A stretch of 64,000 nt of DNA from assembly GCF_010728325.1 (NCBI RefSeq), contig NZ_AP022570.1:1984001-2048000 (forward strand), in the 5' to 3' direction. The position numbers and the translations under genes were made by a program. Positions 36,988 through 47,599 of the stretch are shown piece by piece (within the stretch, counting starts at the first letter, position 1; each line of letters opens with the position of its first letter). Under the pieces are notes generated by a model. The model ran no database searches. It was not told the DNA's origin and saw only the letters and a program-made list of their open reading frames with translations. The stretch comes from Mycolicibacterium poriferae. GTDB lineage: Bacteria > Actinomycetota > Actinomycetes > Mycobacteriales > Mycobacteriaceae.

Positions 36988-38823
36988 GTGCGATTTTTTC
37001 CGCGACGGCAATCGGACGACGAGAATCCCGATGACCACGACGATGAAAAGCGACGGTCGCCGAGAATCCTACGTAGCCCTGGGTTCGTGTGGGGTGCAGC
37101 AGTGTTGGTGCTCGTCTTACTCGGGTTGGGTTGTTGGATAGCGATTGGCGCCTTTCAGGCGAAGTCGAATCTAGAGCAAGCTCGTAACAGTGCTCAGGAC
37201 GCCAAAGAAGCTCTGCTGGAGGGAAATGCGCAGGCAGCTTCGGAGTCCGCGGATAATGCACTCATCCGTGCGCAGGCGGCCCGCGACGCAACCCACTCCC
37301 TCGCCTGGAACATCGCCGCCGGCGTGCCGTGGCTCGGCAGCCCGTTCAAAACCGGCCAGCAGGTCACCGAAGTGGTCCTCGGCCTTGCCACCGACGTTCT
37401 GCGCCCAGCGGCTGATGTCGGAATCGCAATAGCCCCCGACATGCTCTACCGAGACGGTCGCGTGGACGTCGAATTGCTGCGCGCGCAAGAGCCTCAGCTG
37501 AGTGAATTATCCACCAACGCCATGCGGCTCAACGGCGACGCCGCCGCGATCACGGATCCGCGGTACGTCGCCCTCATGAGCGATGCACGGTCGCAGCTTC
37601 AAACACAGATTTCCAGCATCACCTCTGTTATCGAGAATGCAGCCCTGGCTGCGCGATTGGCGCCATCCATGATGGGCGCGGACGGGCCGCGTACCTACTT
37701 TATGGGATTTCAAACTAACGCCGAAGCGCGTGGAACCGGAGGCCTGCTTGGAGCCTACGGAATTCTTCGGTTCGACAATGGAACGCCGTCTGTTGACGAC
37801 TTGGCGCCGAATGACGACCTCTCCGACGCGGTTGCGCCCATCGAATTGGGGCTTGAGTACGACCAGCAGTATGGATATGCGCAACCGTTTACAGATATCC
37901 GCAATAGCAACTTGAGTCCGCATTTCCCTTACGCAGCACAAATATGGAGGGCAATGTGGGCGGAGGAAACTGGCACGGAAGTCGACGGCGTAATCGCGAT
38001 TGATCCGGTCGCATTAGGCTACATCCTCGGCGCTGTCGGCCCGGTTAGAATGCCGGATGGTGAGATAGTCACCAGAGAGAATGTGGTCGAATTGACGGAG
38101 TCGACCGCCTATATTCGCTTCCCGACAGACCAACCGGCTCGCCAACAGTTTCTACAAGATATCGCGAACGCTGTCGTTACAAAGATGACCGGCCCGGTTA
38201 AGTCACCAAGGAAGTTGTTAGATGCGCTCGGACAAGCAGTCAGAGAACGGCGCATTGCGGTGTGGAGTTCGATTCCCGCCGAGCAAAAACAAATAGAACA
38301 GACGCCTATGGCCCACGTTTTGCCAAGCGACGATGCTCCGTACGCGGCTGTGGTTGTGAATAATCTCGGTGGAAATAAGCTTGATTACTATCTCGACGCG
38401 CAGATTGAGTACGCAGCAGACGATTGCAGCGGTGAGACGCGAGCATCTACGGTTAACGTACAGTTGACCAACTCGGTTCCAGACGGGCCTTTGCCTGATT
38501 ATGTGGCGTCTGCGGCAGGCCTATCCCCTGAATTGCTTATGGCAGTCCCAAAGGGGACTAATATAACCTCTGTACGTCTCTACGGCACTAAAGGTGCGGA
38601 GTTGGCGAGTGCGCTTCTGAATGGCGAGCGTGTGCCTGCGATCCTTAATACTGAACGCGGACACCCTGTTTTTGAGGTGCAAGCTATTATTCCGCCAGGT
38701 CAGTCTGCAAATATCAGTTTTCAGTTATCAGAGCCAACAGCGCCAGGAGCCCCCCGTACACCATCTCAACCATTGCTCGACAATGTGGAACCGAAAGTCA
38801 TGGTGCCCGAATGCGCAGAGTAA
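36988..38823 (+). CDS. DUF4012 membrane-anchored protein, polysaccharide locus
   Basis: 611 aa. A charged cytoplasmic N-terminus (about 1-30) is followed by one membrane helix (FVWGAAVLVLVLLGLGCWIAI) and a large extracytoplasmic region. The DUF4012 core includes YFMGFQTNAEARGTGGLLGAYG and DGVIAIDPVALGYILGAVGPV. DUF4012 genes often lie in actinobacterial exopolysaccharide clusters beside Wzz/BY-kinase genes, as here, and may help polymer assembly or attachment. LytR-CpsA-Psr attachment domains share a similar fold, but I do not see their motif clearly. GTG 36988 follows CAGGGA. Confidence 0.82.
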   Translation: MRFFPRRQSDDENPDDHDDEKRRSPRILRSPGFVWGAAVLVLVLLGLGCWIAIGAFQAKSNLEQARNSAQDAKEALLEGNAQAASESADNALIRAQAARDATHSLAWNIAAGVPWLGSPFKTGQQVTEVVLGLATDVLRPAADVGIAIAPDMLYRDGRVDVELLRAQEPQLSELSTNAMRLNGDAAAITDPRYVALMSDARSQLQTQISSITSVIENAALAARLAPSMMGADGPRTYFMGFQTNAEARGTGGLLGAYGILRFDNGTPSVDDLAPNDDLSDAVAPIELGLEYDQQYGYAQPFTDIRNSNLSPHFPYAAQIWRAMWAEETGTEVDGVIAIDPVALGYILGAVGPVRMPDGEIVTRENVVELTESTAYIRFPTDQPARQQFLQDIANAVVTKMTGPVKSPRKLLDALGQAVRERRIAVWSSIPAEQKQIEQTPMAHVLPSDDAPYAAVVVNNLGGNKLDYYLDAQIEYAADDCSGETRASTVNVQLTNSVPDGPLPDYVASAAGLSPELLMAVPKGTNITSVRLYGTKGAELASALLNGERVPAILNTERGHPVFEVQAIIPPGQSANISFQLSEPTAPGAPRTPSQPLLDNVEPKVMVPECAE

Positions 38824-38857
38824 TAAGTGCGCTGTCTGCAGCGTTAGGGGGTAGGCG

Positions 38858-40357
38858 ATGAATCTCAGAGATTTTGTGAAGGTGTTGCGTTCTCGGTGGA
38901 TCACCGTGTGCGTGACGACTCTGATCGTGGTGCTGGGAGCGGTTGCGCTCTCGCTTCTGACAACGCCGATGTATCAGGCCTCGACAAGACTGTTCGTTTC
39001 AACAACTTCCGGACCGTCGGCTAGCGATATTTATCAAGGAAGTCGATTCTCACAAGAACGTGTCATCTCGTACGCGGAGCTACTGATGGGGCAAACAGTC
39101 GCTCAGCGCACTATCGACAAGTTGGGGCTGGACATGTCGTCGCAACAAATGCAAGACAATGTCACAGCCAGCGCAAAGCGAGATACGGTCCTGATTGACG
39201 TAAGCGTTCTCGACAGCTCACCTGTCCGAGCGCGCGATATCGCCAACACCTTATCCGACGAGTTCGTCGCCATGGTGCGTGAGCTTGAGACTCCAGAGAA
39301 CGGTGCAGCCCCTGACTCCCGGGTTGTCGTCGAACAGCGCGCATCAATACCTAGTGATCCGGTCGTCCCCGAGACCGCAAGAAATATTGCTACAGGACTC
39401 GCGTTGGGGATCATGTTGGGTGTTGGTCTGGCCATTCTCCGCGATGTTCTTGACAACACTGTAAAGCGCCGCGAAACTCTGGAAGAATTGACTGGGGCGG
39501 CTGTCGTGGGCACTGTTCCACTTGATAAGGAACGGCGCAAGCAGGCCGCGATTGCTTACGAAACTGACAACTCAGGCATTGCCGAGGCATTCAGGAAACT
39601 CCGAACGAATCTGCAGTTCTTAGCGGTGGACAATCCGCCACGGGTAATAGTAGTAACCAGCTCGGTGCCTTCCGAGGGAAAGTCCACAACCGCGATCAAT
39701 ATCGCGCTTGCGTTAGCAGAGGCAGAACACAGCGTGGCCCTCGTGGATGGGGATCTGCGTAGGCCAATGTTGCACAAATATCTAGATCTTATTGGGTCCG
39801 TGGGATTCAGCACGGTTCTCAGTGGGGGGGCGACACTCGATGAGGCACTGCAGAAGACCCGCTTTGCCGGCCTGACGGTACTCACATCTGGAGCTATACC
39901 ACCGAACCCGAGCGAACTACTTGGGTCGCAGTCTGCGAGAAACCTTCTGAGCGAACTGCGAGGACGGTTTGACTACGTCGTCGTTGATTCGACTCCGCTA
40001 CTCGCCGTTACCGACGCGGCAATTCTGGCCGCCGGCTCGGATGGCGTGCTTATTATGGCTCGCTATGGGCAGACAAAGCGTGAACAGCTTTCCCACGCTG
40101 TTGACAGCCTTCAGAGCGTTGGAGCGCCGTTGCTAGGTGCGGTCTTCACCATGATGCCTACACGAGGCTCAGCTTCCTATAGCTATTACGGGTACAGCTA
40201 TAAGTATGAGAGCGAGGACGGAAAGCCCCAGCCTCGCACTGATCGCCAGACGTCCCAAAGGCCGGTAGCGCACGACGGCAGTTCCACAACACCGAAGGTC
40301 GGGGACTCGAGAGCCGACCGTCCCCAGCCGACTGGCAGACGACGCCGCCAGTTGTGA
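38858..40357 (+). CDS. Wzz / BY-kinase fusion (polysaccharide chain-length tyrosine autokinase)
   Basis: 499 aa. The N-terminal Wzz domain has membrane helices at about 15-37 and 175-195 around an extracytoplasmic loop. The cytoplasmic kinase has Walker A SSVPSEGKST (268-277), Walker A' VALVDGDLRR (293-302) and Walker B YVVVDS (373-378). A Tyr-rich cluster YSYYGYSYKYE at 441-451 is the usual autophosphorylation site. It would set chain length and polymer export together with Wzx/Wzy. Modulator and kinase are one polypeptide, as in many actinobacteria and proteobacteria, not split as in Firmicutes. It lies 34 bp after DUF4012, same operon. Confidence 0.92.
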   Translation: MNLRDFVKVLRSRWITVCVTTLIVVLGAVALSLLTTPMYQASTRLFVSTTSGPSASDIYQGSRFSQERVISYAELLMGQTVAQRTIDKLGLDMSSQQMQDNVTASAKRDTVLIDVSVLDSSPVRARDIANTLSDEFVAMVRELETPENGAAPDSRVVVEQRASIPSDPVVPETARNIATGLALGIMLGVGLAILRDVLDNTVKRRETLEELTGAAVVGTVPLDKERRKQAAIAYETDNSGIAEAFRKLRTNLQFLAVDNPPRVIVVTSSVPSEGKSTTAINIALALAEAEHSVALVDGDLRRPMLHKYLDLIGSVGFSTVLSGGATLDEALQKTRFAGLTVLTSGAIPPNPSELLGSQSARNLLSELRGRFDYVVVDSTPLLAVTDAAILAAGSDGVLIMARYGQTKREQLSHAVDSLQSVGAPLLGAVFTMMPTRGSASYSYYGYSYKYESEDGKPQPRTDRQTSQRPVAHDGSSTTPKVGDSRADRPQPTGRRRRQL

Positions 40358-40683
40358 CCGACTCAAAGGCTCGCTACGTTTAAACGTCAACGTTGTCACG
40401 CCGACTCGACTTGGTGCGGATTTTCGCCTTCCTCGATTGCAGCTCACGTAGTGAGGGAGTGATTTCAATCTCAGAACCGCCTGACGTAGTCTTCCGGTCA
40501 GTTGACGCGTTGAATTCCTGTTTCGATCACGATCATCAACTGCAACGTCGACGTAAGCACCAGAGACGCCCTCAAAATCAGGATGACGTCATTTGAAGTC
40601 GCCGGGGATGATTATTTGTCTAACAACCCGCTACATCGGTTACCGCCTAAAAGCTGACAGCGACGTGAAATTTTGAGGCCCAT
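40358..40683. other. Intergenic region, 326 bp
   Basis: No convincing gene. A minus-strand frame (40169-40468) reads through the kinase 3' end and is a shadow. It presumably contains a leader or promoter for the heparinase-like gene. I see no clear terminator. Confidence 0.4.
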
Positions 40684-42447
40684 ATGAGGATCTACCATCT
40701 GCCAAAGTTGTGGAGGTACGTGCGGTATTTGCCGCCCAAGATGATTATTGGCAAGCTTATACATTTAGTGATCGGGCGTACCTGGCTTTTGCGAGCCGCA
40801 TTCGCCCAGTCGCCTAAAGCGCCTGATTGGTCCTCACCGATGGGGAGCCCAGAGTTAGCCGCCTTTGCCGAGGTTTATAGGGTGTGCGGCGATCGGTTCT
40901 CGAGCGATTGCCAAAAATTGCATCACGGCGAATTCATATCGAATGGCGTCTCATTTGATTTCGGTAGTCCGGCCGCTGTCCAGTGGGGCGGTGGCGTGTT
41001 GGCGCATCCCAAGTACAGCCGCTGGCACCATGATTTAGCGTATTTTTGCTTCGCCATTCCGTTACTTGGGCAGGATGCGGATCGCGGTTTGCGTACAGTT
41101 GCAGTGATGCTAGATGCGCTAGATGCACAGCTCGACGCGGATCGTTCCGAACTTCAGCGATTTCATTGGTCCCCTATAGCGGTGGCATCGCGGGTGTTGG
41201 CGCTTTCCACTGCTGTTGCATTGGTGCCGCAATCTGTGATGGTCGCTCACCGTTCAGACATGGAAATTATATATGCGCACTTATGGCGCTCGGCTGAGAT
41301 CCTAAAATTGACAGTCGAGCGATATCTGGGATTCAACCATGCCGCAACAACCGAAATCGGGTTAGCGATTGGATTGTTCGTTCAGGGCAAGGCTAAGGAA
41401 TTCGAAAAGTGTATAGAGAACTTCATTGACACAATGTCAAACTGCGTGCTCCCAGACGGAATGTGGGCAGAGCGTTCGCCTAGCTACCACATCCACATGC
41501 TGGTGCTGCTCGATGCAACCAAAGCACTGCTCGCCGTTTCACGAGGAGAATCTGGCCTGCTGTCAGACCTGTCGCAGCGCATGAAGACGGCGTTATACAC
41601 GGTCGTGCATCCAGATGGCGAGATTGCAATTTTCAACGATGCGGCTTGGCGAGATGCGCCATCACCGAAAGCGGTAGGTTGGAGGCCAGCATCGACGCCT
41701 GCCATCATTTCGCTGCCCTACGGGGGCTACACCAGGGTGTCTCGTGGCCCGATGGTGGTGATTATGGATGCTGGTCCGATGGGGCCGGACGCAGTGATCG
41801 GTCACGGCCACGCGGACTTTCTATCAATCGAGGCCAGCGTTGGTGGTCATCGGCTCATTGTTGACCCCGGCGTTGCGTCGATTTCGCCCGATGAGCGCCG
41901 CACGTGGACACGTTCGGCTTCGGCCCACAATGGCCCTACTGTGTTTGGCTGCGAGCCCGCTGAGTTCTTCGGTGCCTGGCGTGTGGGCAGGCGTGGAACG
42001 GCAGCGTTTGAGGAGGTGTCGTTGTCCAGTGCGGGCACGGCCGTCTTACGAGGTCAATGCGATGGCTATCTACCTTGGGGAATTACGGCCCGTCGCGAAG
42101 TAGCAATAGAAGAGAGTGGACGAACAGTCATTGATGATCGGTGGTCAGGCCTTTCGGGCCGGCAGGGTGTCACCTCCATGCTCATCGCCGGGGATTGGGA
42201 TGTCCTGCAAGAGTCAGCCAGTCGGTTCCTCATGCACCATCTGGACGGCACGTACGCCGTCGTGACGGTCCGTCGCGGAGTGTTTGTAGATCTCCATTCT
42301 GCGTGGAGCTATCCACTTGGCCCGATGGAAAAGGTAGCGGCGAGCCGATTAACGTTAGCTGCGGAGGATGGGGTGGTAACTTTGCAGATTGAGCCGAGGC
42401 TCGCAGCGGAAGTGCAGCACGCCCCAACCGTCAGTCTGGAAATCTAA
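40684..42447 (+). CDS. Heparinase II/III-like protein (alginate/uronate lyase family)
   Basis: 587 aa. The N-terminal alpha-helical domain (about 1-330) includes FNHAATTEIGLAIGLFVQG and PDGMWAERSPSYHIHML, with Asn-His and Tyr-His pairs that fit the catalytic residues of this fold. The C-terminal beta domain includes GHGHADFLSIEASVGGHRLI near residue 365. Family members cleave heparin, heparan or alginate-type uronic-acid chains by beta-elimination; many also sit in biosynthetic loci where they trim the polymer. There is no signal peptide, so action may be cytoplasmic or the domain may modify lipid-linked units. ATG 40684. Confidence 0.85.
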   Translation: MRIYHLPKLWRYVRYLPPKMIIGKLIHLVIGRTWLLRAAFAQSPKAPDWSSPMGSPELAAFAEVYRVCGDRFSSDCQKLHHGEFISNGVSFDFGSPAAVQWGGGVLAHPKYSRWHHDLAYFCFAIPLLGQDADRGLRTVAVMLDALDAQLDADRSELQRFHWSPIAVASRVLALSTAVALVPQSVMVAHRSDMEIIYAHLWRSAEILKLTVERYLGFNHAATTEIGLAIGLFVQGKAKEFEKCIENFIDTMSNCVLPDGMWAERSPSYHIHMLVLLDATKALLAVSRGESGLLSDLSQRMKTALYTVVHPDGEIAIFNDAAWRDAPSPKAVGWRPASTPAIISLPYGGYTRVSRGPMVVIMDAGPMGPDAVIGHGHADFLSIEASVGGHRLIVDPGVASISPDERRTWTRSASAHNGPTVFGCEPAEFFGAWRVGRRGTAAFEEVSLSSAGTAVLRGQCDGYLPWGITARREVAIEESGRTVIDDRWSGLSGRQGVTSMLIAGDWDVLQESASRFLMHHLDGTYAVVTVRRGVFVDLHSAWSYPLGPMEKVAASRLTLAAEDGVVTLQIEPRLAAEVQHAPTVSLEI

Positions 42448-42985
42448 CCTGGGTCAATCGGACCGATTTCACGCCTTTGGCGTAGGTTGGCCTCAAGGCT
42501 GAGATTCGTGGTGCAACCCAACCGGGCTATATGCGAGGGGTGAGTGGCGGCAACTCGGGACGGCGGTCGAATAAGTTTGCTTTCAAGTCAGAAGAATGTT
42601 TTGGCGCGGCCCACATCCATCGTTCGCATTCGGTGCCACGATCGCAACATGGTGGGGGTCTGACAGGGTCCATCGTATAGGCGCACCTTACATTACCTCG
42701 CGGCTGAAGTTTGTCCGAGGATTCGCCGCCTCTTTGGCAGACAACTCTTTGGCAGACAAGTACCCGTAATTGGTTAACGCGGAGGATCGGTCGATTCAGA
42801 TTTCGAGTAGCGCCCATTCGGCTTGGGCTAAGGGTGATTGGTCTCGACAAGTTAGGAGGGTGTAAAGGCTCGACATAGGAGCTTAGCAAGCACAGCCCAA
42901 CAAGCTGGACGCGTTTGCAAGGGGTCCGGCGTAGTGTTCGAGAAGTACACCGCGGTAGTTTGTTGACGAGGGTCGGGGTAGCTGT
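42448..42985. other. Intergenic region, 538 bp, with a 15-bp tandem duplication
   Basis: No gene supported; a minus-strand frame (42527-42889) has no ribosome binding site and an implausible composition. CTCTTTGGCAGACAA occurs twice in tandem (42730-42744, 42745-42759), a fresh-looking duplication. The region should contain the promoter for the flippase gene. Confidence 0.5.
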
Positions 42986-44245
42986 ATGCGCAAGTTCGGC
43001 GTTCCAATTGTGTCGCGATATGGAAGCATTCTTGTGCAGCTCCTACTAGTGGCGATCGTCACACGCACACTCGACCAAGCGGACGCAGGCCGATATTTCG
43101 TGATCGTGGGAGCTGTTTCCGCTACGATGTACTTTGCTGGTTTCGGCTTGCCGGACGGCCTGGTGAAGTATTGCCCAGTATTAGGTGCTAAAGGTGCCCA
43201 CGAAGCAGCAGCCGCCTTATTGCGTAACGGATTCGTCGTTTCAGTCGCGACCGTGCCTCTTTGTACGGGCGTATTCTTTGTTGCAACAGCAGTGTATGTA
43301 GATTCATGGTCTATTGGGGCCACCGCTGCTTTGTGCTGGACCGCATATGGTGTCATTTTTATAGCGGCCCAAGCTGTAGTGGCAACTGGTCGCGGCAGTT
43401 TAGGTACGTCAATCTACTATTCTGCAGCTAACACAGGCCAATTAATAATAACCATCCCAGCAATTGTAATTCTCAAGCTAGATGAGTTGCAATCTGTAAT
43501 TCTCGCGCTCGCACTCGGTACGTTGACCTCTGCCTCGGCCTGCGCACTCGTAGCTTGGCGTGTCGCAGGCAAACGTACCATTTCGGCTACTGCAAAATTC
43601 GGTGATGTACGCGCGGCTTGGAATCAGGGATTATCCTTGGCGGCGAATCGAGTCGTAATGAACTGTATAGCCTGGGTGCCGGTGTGGATTGCGGGCTTTA
43701 CGCTCGGCGCGGCGGATGCGGCGGTAGTTGGGCTTGCTTCGAGACTGGCGGGTGTTGTCGGTGCGTTAAATGCGGCCGTGAGATTTTCTTTGCGTCCGAC
43801 ACTTGCTCGAGACGCAGCCTTGGGTGATTGGAAGAAAATTGAAAAGCGTGCGTCTAAGATAGGAGGGCTAGCCTTTACTTTCGCGCTTTTCGGCCTTTGT
43901 GGAGTGCTCGTTGTAGGCCCTAGCGTCATTCCCTGGATTTTTGGTCCCGAGTACACCACGGTTTCGGTAGTGACCGCTTTAATGTTGGTCGCTACGATCG
44001 GATCGAGTGTTCCTATCGATGAGGTTTTAAAGATGTCTGGGCATGCACGCGTAGTATTATTGGCACAAATCGTTGCGGTTGTAGGGGGTATGGGCGCCCA
44101 GACCGTAGCGGCCGATCTGGGTGGTGTCAATGCATTGGCTTTTGCTTACGGCGGAGGCACAGCATTAATGTACGTCGGCCTCATCCTTTATCTGTGGAGG
44201 GTGCGTGGTGTGCTAATACTGCCTGGATTCCCAAGAAAAGCTTGA
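42986..44245 (+). CDS. Wzx-like polysaccharide flippase
   Basis: 419 aa, about 12 predicted membrane helices, MOP superfamily (polysaccharide transporter type). N-terminal RKFGVPIVSRYGSILVQLLLV and the Asn/Arg-containing cavity helix around SLAANRVVMNCIAWVPVWI are typical. It would flip undecaprenyl-linked repeat units to the outer face for polymerisation by the Wzy-like protein at 50685. ATG 42986 gives a start at the first helix. Confidence 0.85.
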   Translation: MRKFGVPIVSRYGSILVQLLLVAIVTRTLDQADAGRYFVIVGAVSATMYFAGFGLPDGLVKYCPVLGAKGAHEAAAALLRNGFVVSVATVPLCTGVFFVATAVYVDSWSIGATAALCWTAYGVIFIAAQAVVATGRGSLGTSIYYSAANTGQLIITIPAIVILKLDELQSVILALALGTLTSASACALVAWRVAGKRTISATAKFGDVRAAWNQGLSLAANRVVMNCIAWVPVWIAGFTLGAADAAVVGLASRLAGVVGALNAAVRFSLRPTLARDAALGDWKKIEKRASKIGGLAFTFALFGLCGVLVVGPSVIPWIFGPEYTTVSVVTALMLVATIGSSVPIDEVLKMSGHARVVLLAQIVAVVGGMGAQTVAADLGGVNALAFAYGGGTALMYVGLILYLWRVRGVLILPGFPRKA

Positions 44246-44444
44246 ACAGCGTCAAGGCGATTAGGCTAAGAGATTTGAAAGACAGGGAACGAGCAGCCCA
44301 ATCTTGCAACAACTGCATATGAGATTAAATCTCCAGGTTTCAGCTGCCGGCCGAGCCGTGGGTGGTGGCGAAGGCGCCAACTTGGCAAGATGGTTACGAT
44401 TACCGTCGGTTCCGACCAGCGGATCGATGAGAATGGGGGATTAG

Positions 44445-45389
44445 GTGGCCACTCCACGAATGATATATATCGCGGGGCGCAGATACAGCGGTTCAACATT
44501 TCTTGACGTCATGCTCGGCAGTGCGCCTGGTGTGGAGAGCGTGGGAGAACTGGTCACTGGCCTTTCCCGTGGCCGTGGAGAAGTTTGTGGCAACGGTATC
44601 GCGGCAGGCGAGAGCGCTTTCTGGGTTGCGGTTGCTCAGAGATATGCTGCTCTCTCGGAGGGTCGGGACTTGTGGGAGGACGGTGCGTGGCTATACGAAG
44701 AGTCGGACGCTCGAAAGTTCGTTCGTCGGCTTTTTGCGGGCAGGTTTCTCAATCGACCGGGTAGTGTTGAATCTAAGTATGCCGATCGGCAAATCGCCCT
44801 CGTTACAGCGATCGGCGACGTAGCGGATGCCTCATGCGTACTGGATAGTAATAAAGAATATTCGCGAGCGCTCATGATACTGAAGATTCAGGCGGAGGCC
44901 AAAGTCATTCACCTCCACCGCTCTTTGCTTACCTCACTCGGCTCGCACTATTATCGACATAAGCAACGGGGTGCGCCCTTTAAGTTCTTGAAGCGGCAGT
45001 TCAATCCAGAGAAGTCTTACCCGTTCGTGTTAATAATGATGGCCGCAGCTTGGTCAGTTGGTATGGCTTTGGGCCTTCTGATTAAGGCAATGTTTCCCGA
45101 CCGTGTGATAAACGTGCGATACGAGAAGCTGATGGCTGACCCAACAGTTGAACTTGCGAGACTGGGCGCTTTTCTCGAAATCGACACGGCCGAAATCCGA
45201 GCTATGGTAGACGGTAGAATTCCCTTCGCTGTGGGTCATAATCTCGCGGGCAATGAACTCCGGCATGACGGCTCTTTCGTATTTATTCCGAACACAAAGG
45301 GTAGGAGGCAACTACCCTTTCACTTGCGTTTAGTGGCGCTACCATTCGCAGCGCCAGGGTACTTCTTGAGGGCGCTGTTCGCGCGCTAG
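44445..45389 (+). CDS. Sulfotransferase family protein, number 1
   Basis: 314 aa. The N-terminus IYIAGRRYSGSTFLDVMLG is a 5'-phosphosulfate-binding loop (GxxxSGST), followed by VESVGEL. VIHLHRSLLTSLGSHYYRHK resembles the 3'-phosphate motif (R then S-L). PAPS-dependent enzymes of this family sulfate carbohydrates or lipids. Its place directly after Wzx suggests sulfation of the repeat unit. GTG 44445 follows GGGGGATTAG. The stop lies about 2 bp before IS-like sequence begins, but the C-terminus looks complete. Sequence similarity to the second sulfotransferase (49455) is low, so they are not a simple duplication. Confidence 0.82.
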   Translation: MATPRMIYIAGRRYSGSTFLDVMLGSAPGVESVGELVTGLSRGRGEVCGNGIAAGESAFWVAVAQRYAALSEGRDLWEDGAWLYEESDARKFVRRLFAGRFLNRPGSVESKYADRQIALVTAIGDVADASCVLDSNKEYSRALMILKIQAEAKVIHLHRSLLTSLGSHYYRHKQRGAPFKFLKRQFNPEKSYPFVLIMMAAAWSVGMALGLLIKAMFPDRVINVRYEKLMADPTVELARLGAFLEIDTAEIRAMVDGRIPFAVGHNLAGNELRHDGSFVFIPNTKGRRQLPFHLRLVALPFAAPGYFLRALFAR

Positions 45390-45433
45390 GAGTCTGCTGA
45401 ATTGATGCCGGGGGTTTTGGGGACAATTGGTGG

Positions 45434-46682
45434 GTGCAGGGTCGCTCTGATGATCAGCGTGAGTTGTTGGATGCCACTCGGTGGCCGGGCATCTGTTGAA
45501 GTCGGACAGCGTGTTTGCGTTCCTGGCTGCGCATCGGTCGGCGTTGTTTCCCGAGGAGATGTTCGCCGATCTGTTTCCGTCGCGGCGGGGCCGTTCGAGT
45601 GTGCCGGCCGAGGTGATGGCCTCGGGGATCACTTTGCAGGCGTTGCACGGCTTGTCGGATAACGAGACCGTGGAGGCGGTGACTTTCGATCTGCGGTGGA
45701 AGGCGGCGTGCGGGCTGGCTGTCACCGCGCCGGCGTTTCACTCCACTACGTTGACCTACTGGCGGCGCCGCCTGGCGGCCTCGGAGCAGCCGAACCGGAT
45801 CTTCGATGCGGTCAAAGCCGTGGTGGCCGAGACCGGGGTGCTGGCCAAGAAAACACGTCGGGCCCTGGATTCCACGGTGCTCGACGATGCGGTGGCGACC
45901 CAGGACACCGTCACCCAGCTGATCGCGGCGATCCGGCGGGTGGGCCGCGAGGTACCTGGTGCGGCGCAGGTCATCGAGGCCCAGTGCACCGCGCATGACT
46001 ACGGTGATCCGGGTAAACCCGCGATCGCCTGGAACGATAACGCGGCTCGGGATCAGCTCGTTGACGGGCTCGTCGGCGACGCGCACCGGCTGCTCGGTCA
46101 TCTGCCCGGACCAGGAGATCGGGGCCCGCGCCGCCGAAGCGGTGGCGTTGTTGGCGCTGATCGCCGGCCAAGACGTCGAACCCGTCGAGGGCTCCGACGG
46201 CACCGACGGGCAGTGGCGCATCGCCCAGCGGGTCGCCCCCGACCGTGTCATCTCCACCGTCGACCCCGACACCCGCCACGCGCACAAGAGCGTGCACCGC
46301 CGCCAGGACGGCTTCAAGGCCCATGTCGCCGTGGAACCTGATACCGGGATCATCACCGAGTGTGCGTTGCGTCAGGCCACCGGAGCCCAGGCCAGTGAAG
46401 CTTCTGTGGCGGCCGAACTGCTTGATAACGAAAACGGCCCGGTCGCGGTGCTGGCCGATTCGGCCTATGGCTCAGGGGATTCCGCGCGCATCTGGTGGCC
46501 CACGGTCACCTTGACGTCGTCAAGCCCGCACCGTTGCGTCCGGCGGTGGCCGCAGGGTTCACCGCGGACGACTTCATCGTCGATCATGCCCACGCGCGGG
46601 TGAGCTGCCCGGCGGGCGTGACCCGCTCGATCACCAAGGCCGGTAATGCGGTGTTCGGCGCCGCGTGCGCCGGCTGCGGGCT
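45434..46682 (+). pseudogene. IS1182-family transposase remnant
   Basis: Reading frames must be switched at least three times to follow the transposase. It starts in one frame (VQGRSDDQRELLDA at 45434), shifts at about 45478 to GHLLKSDSVFAFLAAHR, shifts again near 46095 into EIGARAAEAVALLALIAGQ and again near 46490 into HLDVVKPAPLRP. It ends abruptly at 46682, inside the region ITKAGNAVFGAACAGC, where an IS1634 fragment begins. The DDE catalytic region is incomplete. It is inactive and old compared with the ISL3 copy further right. The left end of the element is somewhere in 45390-45433 and I cannot fix it. Confidence 0.8.
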
Positions 46683-47599
46683 AAGGCAACACCGCCGAGA
46701 CCAGCACCATCGTGCCGATCATCACCAGCTTCCTGGCCCGCCACAACCTCGATGACACGCCCCTGGTGGTCGCTGCTGATGCCGGCATGCTGTCTCAAAC
46801 CAACCTCGCAGCCCTCGATGCGGCCAAGCTGTCGTTCATCGTCGGATCCCGCGTTACCAAGGCGCCCGGGGACCTGGAATCGCATTTCCACTGGAACGGT
46901 GATGTGTTCACCGACGGGCAGATTATCGACACTGTGACCCCGCGGCACGGCAACATCAAGGTCAACACCACCAAGCTGCGCCGAGCCGATCTGGGATCCC
47001 AAATCCCATCCGGGTGCGTGGCGGGCGATCTGGGCGTACTCGGCCAAACGGGCCCGCCGCGACCACAAAACCCTCGCTGCTCAGGAAGCCCGGGCCCGAG
47101 TGATCGTGGCCGGCGAGAAGAGCGCCAAGACAGCACGATTCGTCAAGACCAGAGGTGCGGACCGCGCGATCGACGAGGCCGGTCTGGCCCGTGCCCAATC
47201 TCTGGTCGGCCTCAAGGGCTACGTGACCAACGTGCCGGTATCGCTGATGCCGGCCGCCGAAGTCATCGCGAAGTACCACGATCTCTGGCACGTCGAGAAA
47301 TCGTTTCGGATGTCCAAGTCCGACCTCGACGCGCGCCCCATGTTCAACCGCATGCGCAACGCCATCGAAGCCCACCTGACCATCGTGTTCACCGCACTGG
47401 CGGTCTCCCACGCCATCCAATCGCGCACCGGACTGTCGATCGCCACGGTCGTCAAGCTCCTACGACCGCTGCGCTCGGCGACCATCACCATCAACGGCGC
47501 CACCCAGACCTTCCCACCAGAAATCCCCGACACCGAACGCAAAATCCTCACCGATCTGGGCCTCAAGCCTGGGTACTAAGCGAAATTTCCAAACTCAGG
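46683..47599 (+). mobile_element. 5'-truncated IS1634-family element, copy 1
   Basis: 917 bp that appear identical to 53209-54125 of the full copy. It includes the last half of the transposase (from GNTAETSTIVPIITS) and the right terminal repeat TCCAAACTCAGG at 47588-47599. It lacks the left end. The junction with the IS1182 remnant is at 46682/46683. The transposase part contains the same internal frameshift as the full copy, so it cannot act alone. Confidence 0.85.

Noticed and set aside
42527..42889. Minus-strand frame of 120 codons between the heparinase-like and flippase genes
   Set aside because: No ribosome binding site, Pro/Arg/Cys-rich composition and no family; treated as intergenic.
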